NCBI GenBank assembly: GCA_900169235.1
Contig: FWCC01000025.1
Location: 62,001-126,000 of the forward strand
Source: Zarea fungicola
Lineage: Eukaryota; Ascomycota; Sordariomycetes; Hypocreales; Cordycipitaceae
DNA: 64,000 nt
Direction: 5' to 3'
Shown here piece by piece: positions 55,201 through 64,000 of the stretch. A program made the translations under genes and the position numbers. The first letter of the stretch is position 1. Every line of letters starts with the position of its first letter. The notes beneath the pieces were generated by a model. The model was given only the letters and a program-made list of their open reading frames with translations. It was not told the origin of the DNA and did no database searches.

Positions 55201-57268
55201 GCAGTTTGTATGAATTCGGTCCCATATTGTGGACGATATCTGAGTATATTTCGTCCAATTTCTCGGGGATGTCGCGGACAGCCTTGTCCATCTCCTCAAT
55301 GCTTGCGGCGTTGAGTTGGAGTTGCGCGACCTTCTTAACAACCAGCCAAGCCCATAAAAAGACGCCATCTGCCCGGCTCGTAACGGAATTCAGGATAGAG
55401 TTGTCTCCCTCCCTGAAGAGTGAGGATAATTCTCTCTGTACAAATGTTGATATATCAGTAGTGTTTTCACTCTCAACATTTATTTCGTATTTGAAGGATG
55501 GCTTAAATATCGGGTAGTGGCGACAAGTAAAACAGATGTGAAGGTTTCGGAGGTCTCTTGTTGAATGAATGTCTAGAATGGACTCGAAATCATTTACCAA
55601 CTGTTTAGCCGCAACCTCACCACATTCGTCCAAAGCATCAACATAGAGCCAGACAGGCCGGCTTTCCAAAGCTTTCAGAAGTGCAGAGCTGAAGTAAGTG
55701 CGAAGCTCCCCTAGGTGCCATTGCCACCCTTCACCCTGTGCACCATGGGTTTTGCAATAGTGCTGAAAAGTGTCCACTACTTCCGAGAGAGCCACCGGGA
55801 CACCATGAAGCTGATGAAGCAGCGATCTGAAAAGACCCAGCTCGCTTTTTTGGAGCTCAGTGCCTCGGCCGTGGAAGAAAAACGAGAGCACTATACTTTG
55901 CTCTCCCGAATTACCTCTGCTGCGAATTTGTTGCAAGAGATGTCGTAGCAGCGTTGACTTGCCAGCCCCGGGCTTGCCCTTGATCCAGAGCAGTCCTTGA
56001 GGACAATCGTACCACTCGCAATATGTCCGGTGTTTGGTGAGCCACTCACATGTCCCTGGCGTGGCTGGGGCAATATCGTGAAAGCGATCATACATTCCCT
56101 GAAATGCTAGCGATTTTAAGCAATGCAGCACAGTTTCATGACTTGCTGTCTCAATCGGTCGACCCGAAACTAAGGCACAATCAGTTCGTGTTTATTTCTG
56201 TCGAAGCTATTACTACATCTCCTTACCGATCTCTCTTATCCACCGCCTTAGTTCTCCAAGCAGTCTCTTAAACCCAACATCCTCAGCGCTCACAAATTTG
56301 ACCATTTCGATATGATTGGCAGGTATGCTCATGTAGTTATAGTTCCCAAAAGTGGCTGACCTCCTTGTAACTACCTGACCCCCGATTTTTAACGGCAGAT
56401 CTTCCACAAACGATGTGATTGCAATTTGTCGCGGATCATCTAAATTCTTCATGAGGAGACTAAACCGCTCGCCAACAGACCGCAGGTATTGATTTTCTGT
56501 CCGTAAGACCTCTAGAAGACTGGTGTTGACAGATTTCAGATACCCAAGAGCGTGAACCGGTATTTTGGCCCAGTTAGCCATCTCGGATCCGTCGTGAGGA
56601 GTGCCCATGAATGCGATAGCTCTAGTGCTGTTGAAGATGTCCTTGAGATGTTGATCATGGGGGTGCTCTGATCGCATGATAGCCTCCATACAGACAAGCC
56701 CTCCCAAACTGTGTGCAATAAATATAAGTGGCCGATTGACCGCATTGGCCTCCACTCTATCGATCGTCAAGTCGTTCAGTAAATTGTTGGCATGATCAAG
56801 CAGCTCATTCGATGTAGCGACCGACTTCCGAACCACGTATGCGTTGTAGCCGTACGTGAGTAATCGGGCTTTGGGAAATCTCGATGGCAGAAGCGCTTTT
56901 GGCCACGGAGTCTCTTCCGGACGGCTTGTCCAGGTACTGTTCAGATCTCCCGACAGGCCATGTATGAAGCAAATGTCAACCTCAGCATCGCTGCAATCGT
57001 ACCAAACTTGCAACCCCTCGCTAGGTTGTGTCGGCTTGCTATTCTCTGTTTCAGTATTGGATTGCTCTTTATCTTCGTGGCGGCTGGTAGAGCCTTGCTC
57101 TGCCACTGAGCTTTCTTCGGTACGTTGCCGCTTCGATCGGAAGAAATTGAATTGATAACCGGACATCACTGGGTTCCCATAATAAGGATGATAGTGCGTG
57201 CTTGTCTTTCTTTCTTCTTGCTTTTTTTTTTTTTGGCAACTTATCTTTTTCGAGACATGAGCTGGCAA
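52277..57268 (-). CDS. NLR: SesB-like hydrolase - NACHT - ankyrin repeats
   Basis: Exons 57268..56227 and 56169..52277 are separated by a 57-nt phase-1 intron (GTAAGG donor). Together they encode 1,644 residues, or 1,610 if the ATG at 57166 is used. N-terminal alpha/beta hydrolase of the SesB/DUF676 type: DICFIHGLSGD (about 97-107), LLTYGYNAYVV, FIAHSLGGLVCMEA with the nucleophile Ser (about 187), and IPANHIEM with a candidate catalytic His. Linker: VLHCLKSLAF...PGTCEWL. NACHT: LLWIKGKPGAGKST (Walker A, about 407-420) and WLYVDALDECGE (Walker B, about 521-532). Ankyrin repeats fill about 900-1620; repeats 4-9 are close copies (ARGGHSRIVQQLMSAGSDI type). Fungal NLRs of this design act in non-self recognition and regulated cell death. 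It sits next to the AT-rich compartment. The ORF start upstream of 57166 is Lys-rich and may be leader. Confidence 0.9.
56170..56226 (-). other. Intron joining hydrolase and NACHT exons
   Basis: A 57-nt intron with a GTAAGG donor and a CCTTAG acceptor. Without it the hydrolase ORF ends at a TAG and the NACHT ORF has no upstream methionine. Confidence 0.85.
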
Positions 57269-58131
57269 AGACTGGAATATTTTGAATCATGAAAGAAAAG
57301 GGCTGCGACGCAGCGCGAGCTGAAAAAATGGCCTCGCAGGAGGCTGAAAGCAGGATCAAGGCGGGGTTGCGGCCTGCAGCTACTTACGCGCCCATCTCCA
57401 GCCAATGATCCGAAGAGTTCTACGCCGAGGAACATTGATTAACCAATCAATTTTGTCAAAGTTTCTCTGACGTGTCAGAGTCCTAATCAATTTTTTTTAA
57501 CAGTCGAGGACGCTTGAGCGCGAACTTGGCTGCCTGTGAAGCATCATGTAAGAATACAAACTGAGTGACAGGATTCACCCGCGTACGACGATTACTGGAT
57601 GGCGTTAATTAATGGCCATTGGCACCGCGAGTGAATCACGAGTAGACCAGAAGAAGCGCTGTTCAAAGAGCCCTCCAGGTCAGTTGGCGAGTCGGCGCTT
57701 GGCAAGCGGGAAGCATTTTTGCCAAATGTGTGACACTAGTGAAGTTACATAGCCAGCAATTATAGTAGTATTTATACTAATTTTAATACGTAACTGTACC
57801 GTCTTGACTAATGGTTTAAAAGTAGAGTCTGTATTTAACTGCTCCTTTCTACAAAAAAAATTAAGATAATATTCACACATGGCTGAGGATGAGCCTTAAA
57901 AGTAGCCATCAGCGGGCTCTGTGTTTTTTGAAGTTTCCCTATCAATAGTGGCAGTAACATAGTGACAGTCAAAGATCAGAGGCGTATTCCTATGGAAGAA
58001 ATTAGCTGACAGGGTCCCTGGACTAATTTGCAGAGGCCATAACCACGATTGAGCCACAGCTTTTGGAAGCGACATCCGTACTACAACATTAGAAGTCGTA
58101 ATAGGATTTGGTTAAGATGACTGCATGTGAA

Positions 58132-58163
58132 CACCCACCACATCCACTACGCAGTGGTGGGTG
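58132..58163. repeat. 10-bp perfect inverted repeat
   Basis: CACCCACCAC and GTGGTGGGTG are separated by 12 nt, forming a potential stem-loop just upstream of the copia remnant. Confidence 0.7.
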
Positions 58164-58224
58164 CTGGCACAGGTATCTGATATTGCTAACTTATTGGAGA
58201 CGGCCGAAAAACAGCGGCTGTCAA

Positions 58225-58308
58225 TACCAAAAGAAAAACGGATCAATTCTCTACGCGGCTGCCGTCACTCGACCAGGCATCGCATTTGCTGTATCAAGAC
58301 TAGCTCTA
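58225..58308 (+). mobile_element. Ty1/copia reverse-transcriptase fragment
   Basis: A 28-codon stretch reads YQKKNGSILYAAAVTRPGIA and continues FAVSRLAL. This matches the conserved block at the end of the reverse transcriptase domain of fungal Ty1/copia polyproteins (YQRKIGSLLYAAVITRPDIA type). The Asp usual after RP is Gly here. The frame soon ends in repeat DNA on the right and loses similarity on the left, so only a degraded fragment remains. No LTRs were found. Confidence 0.7.
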
Positions 58309-58430
58309 GCGGAACTGCTCCAGCACAACTACTTCAGCCAAACTGCGTAAGCTGAACTGGTCCAACCGAATTACTCCAGCCGAACTGCTCAAGCCAAACT
58401 ATTTCGGCCAAACACAGCCGAATTGCTCGG
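58309..58430. repeat. 14-bp minisatellite, nine degenerate units
   Basis: Nine tandem units of consensus GCCGAACTGCTCCA (one truncated to 10 bp), starting directly at the end of the copia fragment. Units differ mainly by transitions and keep the 14-bp register. Confidence 0.85.
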
Positions 58431-61400
58431 GTTTGGGGGAGTCTTGAGTCATGAAGTGGGCGAGATGGGAATGCCTCCGATGGACTATGTTATTATGTAG
58501 GCTGGGATGGCTGAACAGGGATTCCAACCATACAAAACTGCTATGGGCTTCCTCTACTGGAAAAAGAAGAACCCATCAGATTAGACCACTCGTGAGCCCA
58601 ATGAGTTGAGGAACTCTTCCGGAGTACTGTTTAGTCAGCTAGATGAAAAGCATATATGAAGGTATAATAATATGTGGTGACATCAGCGCGGATTCCCTTG
58701 AACTATGGAGGTGTTCGGGTTAGATTAGCGATAAAAATCTAAAACCTTTGCATTTGCATTACAGCTAGGGAAATCCTGAAACGAGGCAAAACCTAGCCAA
58801 GGCTTCTGCATGATAAAAGACTCATCTATACTAACAACCCCTGATGAAAACGACTGTATTATCTGCCCTGAAGCATGTAACCTGGCAAAAACCGAATGCA
58901 GGACGAGGACTGCTTATTACACATTGTGTAACGGCTTTGTTGCTTGCGTCAAAAGATTTGCAGTCCCGGGCCGCTGACGCACACACAGAGAAGGTCGAGC
59001 ATTGAGGAGCACTAGGAGAATCAAGCTATTGTTTTCCCTCCAAGATTAGGCTGTGTAATTTTCAATATGACCTCTTCACTTACGCAAGGCGAGGCTGCTG
59101 CAATAGATACCAAAATGCCTCCTAGCCCAAGTAATTTCATCGACGTATACATGTTGCGTGGTTAAAAGAGATATAAGTTTGACTTGATTCCTTAAAAGAC
59201 AAGTGTGAATAAGTTTGCCTTAAAATTCATGTATCCTAGGGAAGGCTTGTTAATTTATATATAATGGCTAGGGAAGAGGAGCTGGAAATGGTATTGGAAA
59301 CTTCGGGGCTTGTGGGATATCTTGCTTCCCCGGAGGTAAGTTTCCGGAAACGGCAGAGGTGACGAGCTATAGTACACTGTAGATCTTTCCTACTTATCTA
59401 AATATAGAAACTAAAGTACTATTATTTATATGTAAATAGTCAAGTAAAGAGCTACTTAATATACTAGGTATATATTATTACTTGTAGAATATACTTGGGA
59501 GTGGAAACTTGAGTCCGTAGGGGAAAAACTCTCTTTCTATAATTGTGAGGGAACAATAGAGGAGAGTGCTTGTATTCACGAGATGTGCAGATAGGTCCTA
59601 TGTAGCTGTAGGAATTATCACTGGCTTCTCCTATCGAGGTTGAAGCCAGCTCGGATCTATATACCCGGTCCTTCGTCACGTTCTCTCTATCGTCAACTAC
59701 GGTAATACCTTTATCGGTGCCCTCACAATAGTACACCTCTATTTTACACGCAACTTATTATACATATAGAAGCGGCGTGGCTCCCTAAATTTAAGTATCC
59801 TAGGCAAGGACTTTCATCTTTTCTTCACCACAGGCCCAACTTTCTCTTAGGCAATACCCTTAGTAATATATAACAGGCCTTGCCTATACCTTAGTAAGAA
59901 CGCCTCCTACGTCCTACTACCGTGGATGGTGGCACGGGACTAAATCGTACCATTCCTTTTTTAGCAAATGGAATCTCGATACCGTTAGGAGAAAATTCAT
60001 TGTCGTTACACCTGGTGACTTCCAGCCAATAAATGCTTCCTGCCGTGAGGTCCGACCACGGCGACTTTAAATGGTATCAACGCTGGTATGACAATGGCTT
60101 TGGTCGTCGGCTTGGCGGACACCTGCCGTAAGAAGCTAATTCAGGTGGCAGACATGATTTCAGAGCTGATTGGAGTGCTGACCTGGAACAGATCGACGGA
60201 GTGCAGAGCAGCGGGCCAGCCATGTTTCTCACCTGTAGATGATGCTGTCACTCAGCAATCCCGTAGAAATGCCATGATACCGCATTTTTCAGACTCGGTA
60301 GACTTATAGCACTCTAACTCAATCTCAATTACCGCTTTCCGTTCCAAATATAGTCTATATACTGCTGTGATTTCTGACATCCGGTTATAGTGTCACCATT
60401 AAACGCGCGCTGGGAGACAGTCATTGTTCAGGTGCTCTCGCGTATTCTTCCAAATTAGCCAATTGACTTACTATAGTATAATGCTAACTAACCTGTTTTC
60501 GCTATTCAGGGCTGCGTAGAGAAGTTGTAGGTCTTTTTGTCATCTTCGCTTAAAATGCGAACCCTTTCATATTTTAATGGCCGAGGCTACATTCAACACC
60601 TGCTCGTATTGATGATGTCACAACGTATATGCGGCCTGATTGTACAATTCCTAGTGTGGTACCAGCTTTTTGTTTGCGATAGATTACATACTATTTTAGT
60701 TAACTAGAATGAGAATAGAATTGAACTAATATTGAGTACTGACCTCGGTTTGAGTTTTTACTCCGGTTATTACTTTGTTTATGCTAATTAGCTAAAGACG
60801 CTTTATGTTTCATTAGTTACAGAGATGACTATTTAAAAGTAGTTTTCTATACGCTTGTAACTCTTTCTCGGTATGTCTTTCTTATATATAAGACTACTTA
60901 TCTGCTTTATCTTTAAATACTCAATAACTACATTATGTGCAATATATTCTTTAACCAATATAATTCTCAACTCACTAATCATGAATCTCTAGACTCTTTT
61001 CCTACGAGGCTGTTTTCTGTCCCTTTCTGCAACTACCATCTGTGTAAGGTAACTTATTAGATTGATCAAAGCTGATTATGTACTAATACATAAACAAAAC
61101 TAGGATTTCCCAAGTGCTAAGGCCTGACAGAGCTCTAATGACTGCCAGACCTCTTTCACAGACTGTGGTAGTTTTGGCCACCGGCTTCATAAGGATGTAT
61201 GGCTCGGCGAGGGTTCCCACAAGATCATTATATTGTCCCTTAGAGTTCTTACATAATTATTACCAAACTAGTAGATTGAATACAAATACTTCTAACCCTT
61301 CCTAGCTACTTATTTTTATCCTTCCTTGAAATTCTTAACTTACACCTACTCTAATTATTGTTACTACAGTTCGTTCTATTGTTTTCTCGTTACATTTCTC

Positions 61401-62009
61401 TATCAACCTGGCTGTTGGGACACGAGATCAAGTTTGTGTACTAGATCAAAAAGCCGACAATGAACAATATTGAGATATGCAGTTGAGTCTTTTAGTACTA
61501 TGTATTGGAATACTCTATAAGTGGGGAGTCCTGAACTTTAACGTGTATTTTCCCCCATGACTATCCAAGTATTGCCTGGTCCTCCTCTAGGACTACTTCC
61601 GTTTTCATAGCATGAAAGACGTAATCTCCCTGTAATCACCTCTGAGCGTGATAGTGAAAGGCTCTGCTGCTCCCTGATTCCACGCAGTGTGGTTAATTGT
61701 CTACAGGACAATTCGCTGGGATATCAACAGGTTGGGCTGGCCTATTTACCGCGAGGTTGAAGGTACCGCGAATAGGAGCCTGACAAAATATTTGTTTAGT
61801 GTATTAGTTAACCTCTAGTACATTTCACAAAGTAGAAACCATTTAGGAAGAATTAGAGCCAGAATGAAATTTTATCGTCAGTGTCTGCCTTGCTACGGCT
61901 TGCAATCAGGTTAAGAAGGATTGTAACAAGGCCGTTGTCCATCCTAGGGTTCCTCGATCTTTCTGAATACCTGTTGTTATACGCATGACTTAAAAGCGAC
62001 ATGTTTGCT

Positions 62010-62300
62010 TTAATGGCAAGTGATAAAAGATTGATTGGTATTGGCGATTAAGCAGTTGATCATGCAAACGTGAGTATCGAAATCGCAGAAGGCGCCCTGG
62101 TTGATGCCACCCTTAAATGAAATTAGAAATCTTATCAAAAGAAGGAGTTTAATACCTACCTTAAGGCCACAACGAAATGCCGCATGGAGACACCCAGAAT
62201 AGCCGCCGAAAATTCTATCCTGCTCAGGGTTTGGCCGGCACTCGGCTTTTGCCGCTACTAAGGCAGGCATCAGCATAATAAGGCACGATTTCCAATTCAT
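62010..62300 (-). CDS. Small secreted cysteine-rich protein (effector candidate)
   Basis: Exons 62300..62160 and 62111..62010 flank a 48-nt phase-0 intron (GTAGGT donor, ttctaat branch, TTTAAG acceptor) and encode 80 residues. A signal peptide is likely (MNWKSCLIMLMPALVAAKA), leaving a mature peptide of about 61 residues with seven cysteines (positions 21, 37, 44, 56, 63, 67 and 79). The intron has no in-frame stop, so the unspliced frame would be 96 residues with a hydrophobic LLLLIRFLI insert; the spliced form looks more natural. No family is recognised. The AT-rich setting, secretion and cysteine content fit the general profile of fungal effector-like or antimicrobial peptides; that is inference, not a function. 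Confidence 0.6.
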   Translation of the reverse strand: MNWKSCLIMLMPALVAAKAECRPNPEQDRIFGGYSGCLHAAFRCGLKVGIKLLLLIRFLISFKGGINQGAFCDFDTHVCMINCLIANTNQSFITCH

Positions 62301-63273
62301 CTCGCAGTAGTTGTATTGGCAAAATGTTCTGTGATTCGGTTAGATAGATATAATTATTTGAGAGTAATAAACGAAAGGGATATGGGGACACAAAGCAATG
62401 TAAGTAGAGATAATGTACACCCAAGTCCTATTACTAGTGAGCCTTGATGTTATTACTACACCCTATCGAGGGCTCAGACTTGAGATACGAGTTCTAAGCC
62501 CACTATTATATTTTAGTTTCAGTCTACTTCTGCAATATTACAAGTCAATGTAAATCACGCCCTACGTACAGTACAGTAGAACAAGAGTAATAAACTAAAA
62601 TCTATTATATGCCCCAGTTCTATTATTTCAACGTTTTCTTATTATGAATATCACTGGTTAGATATTGAAAGAGATTAAGCCTAGGGACAGACTTACACCA
62701 CCGGAGTAAAATTGGATGTAGATCCGGTTCACAATATTAGTATTCACCAGCTACCTACTCAACTGGCACTACAGTTACCACACAAAGTGCTGGTGGATGA
62801 GAGACTAGTATTTATATCTACCTCTTTACAATAGGATCGAGAGAGACATTAATCAAATCTCTGAAGCTTTGCACAAATAATAAAACTTTTATAAATAGCT
62901 TATATTTATTCACATCTATACACTAGAGAGACCGTATCAATAAGCGTCTAGCAGCTGCTCACAAACTTATACATAAGTACTCGTAGCTCCACCGCTTCGC
63001 AGTTTTGATTTGTATCTCGCTATTCGAGTAACGTAGTTTGTTCTTATCCTCTATAGTAGTTTCGTATAATACTACATTAGTGCTTACATCCTTGGCAAGT
63101 TCCTTGATATTTCGGCCCTTCGGAAAAGTTCCGATGCAACATGCAAACATGCCATTTAGAGTAGTAAGCACGTAAAAGAGTATATATTGTGTTATTTACT
63201 GAACATGATATTCTTCGCGTCCACCAACATGATTATTGTGTACTCTAAGAAAGTTCAGACCTTAATTCGCATC
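62301..63273. other. AT-rich intergenic DNA
   Basis: No coding sequence is supported. The short minus-strand frame 62959..63171 has no signal or motif. Confidence 0.5.
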
Positions 63274-63964
63274 ATGAGGCTTCACACTATCACCATCAGT
63301 TTCCTGGCATTCAGTAGGGCAAGCATTGCTAGCCCTGCAGCTGTTCCTAAAAATGGTTTAGACATTATGGTATGAAAACTAGTAACTAAATCATATATTA
63401 CTGCTAATACCACCTATGTTTCTTTTAATATAGACTACAGATTTCAATGTAAATCCATCAACGGAGGATCGAACCAAGTATCCAGCACGAGTCTGGTACT
63501 CAGATCATCAAGAGGCACCCGAAAGCGCAAGTGACAACAATATCTGGGTATTAACAAACTAGGGCGGTACTATCGCTCCGTATTGGTTTCAAAGAGATAT
63601 CACTGGGACTGGCATACCAAAACCGAAGGATCCTGGATTTTCTACATGGGCGGATGCTCCAGAGTCCGACCTAGCCGCTCGAGTATTGCCCAGTTATGTC
63701 GATCTCTATTTTGATCGTTTCTGTTCAGCGTTCGTCGGCCGAGCAAACAGCCCGCGTGCTGGTCAGTGTTATGGCCAGAGGCCTGGCGACAACTCTGCTT
63801 TAAGTATTTTTCTACCCGGAGGTCTGACCATCAAAGATTACGTCAATGTTTACCGGGATGACAGTTGCAAAAACTTCATGTTCCAGGTTACTAACATCGG
63901 GCGCGGCTGTGTAGGCTCTCCAAATGGACCCTTTAGATCGCTGTTCTTCTGCAGCTTCTGCTAA
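63274..63964 (+). CDS. Candidate secreted protein with in-frame TAG
   Basis: Exon 1 (63274..63369) encodes a plausible signal peptide (MRLHTITISFLAFSRASIA) and a short start of the mature chain. A 64-nt intron (63370..63433) is followed by a frame that runs to a TAA at 63962-63964, 176 codons, interrupted once by TAG at 63560-63562. The part after the TAG is clearly protein-like, with six cysteines (for example FDRFCSAFVG, GQCYGQRPGD, FFCSFC). Either the TAG is a nonsense mutation (CAG to TAG would be the CpA-to-TpA change of repeat-induced mutation), or it lies in a second in-frame intron: an 81-nt GT..AG candidate starts at 63549 and a 66-nt one at 63532, both with weak signals. Family not recognised; no function proposed. 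Confidence 0.45.
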
Positions 63965-64000
63965 TCCAACCAGTCTGGAGGTAAAGCTGTCGCTCAAGTT

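Larger units (their letters stand above)
57269..62009. other. AT-rich, repeat-degraded region
   Basis: After the NLR promoter, composition shifts from about 57.7 kb to strongly AT-rich with many TA steps. It contains a copia remnant, a minisatellite, a 10-bp inverted repeat, a hairpin near 59296-59347, and a 15-bp motif repeated at 59231 and 59795. Apart from these only short, stop-rich frames are seen. The composition and loss of frames are consistent with repeat-induced point mutation of transposons, but no dinucleotide index was computed. Confidence 0.6.

Noticed and set aside
60066..60090. TGGTATCA sequence resembling a copia primer-binding site
   Set aside because: No LTR ends or polyprotein frame next to it; an 8-base match is weak.
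1..64000. CRISPR arrays, rRNA genes, dispersed 5S genes and telomeric TTAGGG arrays
   Set aside because: Looked for by their characteristic repeats or conserved blocks; none seen.

Overview
This window looks like nuclear DNA from a filamentous ascomycete (Pezizomycotina, probably Sordariomycetes and plausibly Hypocreales). The signs are genes with a few short GT-AG introns (about 48-190 nt) carrying CTRAC-type branch sites, housekeeping genes typical of moulds (Ccr4 deadenylase, AcrB-like and FHIP-like proteins), a polyketide cluster, and a fungal NLR with an alpha/beta-hydrolase head. The lineage call is inferred from gene style and family recognition. No search was run.

Layout. 0.4-3.4 kb: an LYR-motif mitochondrial protein with a 13-nt microexon, convergent with a large SAM-methyltransferase. 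3.4-7.6 kb: no supportable gene. 7.6-22.7 kb: a secondary-metabolite locus with a LovB/PKS-NRPS-type reducing polyketide synthase, a DUF4188 membrane-anchored protein, an AMP-dependent acyl ligase and an MFS exporter. The PKS carries two in-frame stops and a frameshift, and the MFS gene carries a frameshift. The locus therefore looks like a decaying cluster, while the DUF4188 and ligase genes still read open. 24.4-32.6 kb: CCR4 deadenylase, secreted M24 peptidase, mitochondrial carrier and fatty acid hydroxylase. 34.3-38.1 kb: an unrecognised three-exon gene and a cytochrome P450. 38.1-42.7 kb: no supportable gene. 42.7-52.2 kb: AcrB-like ubiquitination-network protein, FHIP-like dynein-endosome adaptor and a secreted GH3-like protein. 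52.3-57.3 kb: a 1,644-residue NLR (SesB-like hydrolase, NACHT, ankyrin repeats), rebuilt from two ORFs across one 57-nt intron.

From about 57.7 kb to the end the base composition becomes clearly AT-rich. This stretch holds a Ty1/copia fragment, a 14-bp minisatellite and two candidate small secreted protein genes, one of them with an in-frame TAG. It resembles the AT-rich, repeat-degraded compartments in which fungal effector-type genes often sit.

Exon structures were derived by hand from splice signals, reading phase and remembered family motifs, and are given inside each entry. Two apparent stop interruptions (DUF4188 gene, 34.3 kb gene) disappeared once an in-frame intron was recognised, so the remaining lesions were checked for the same escape before being reported.
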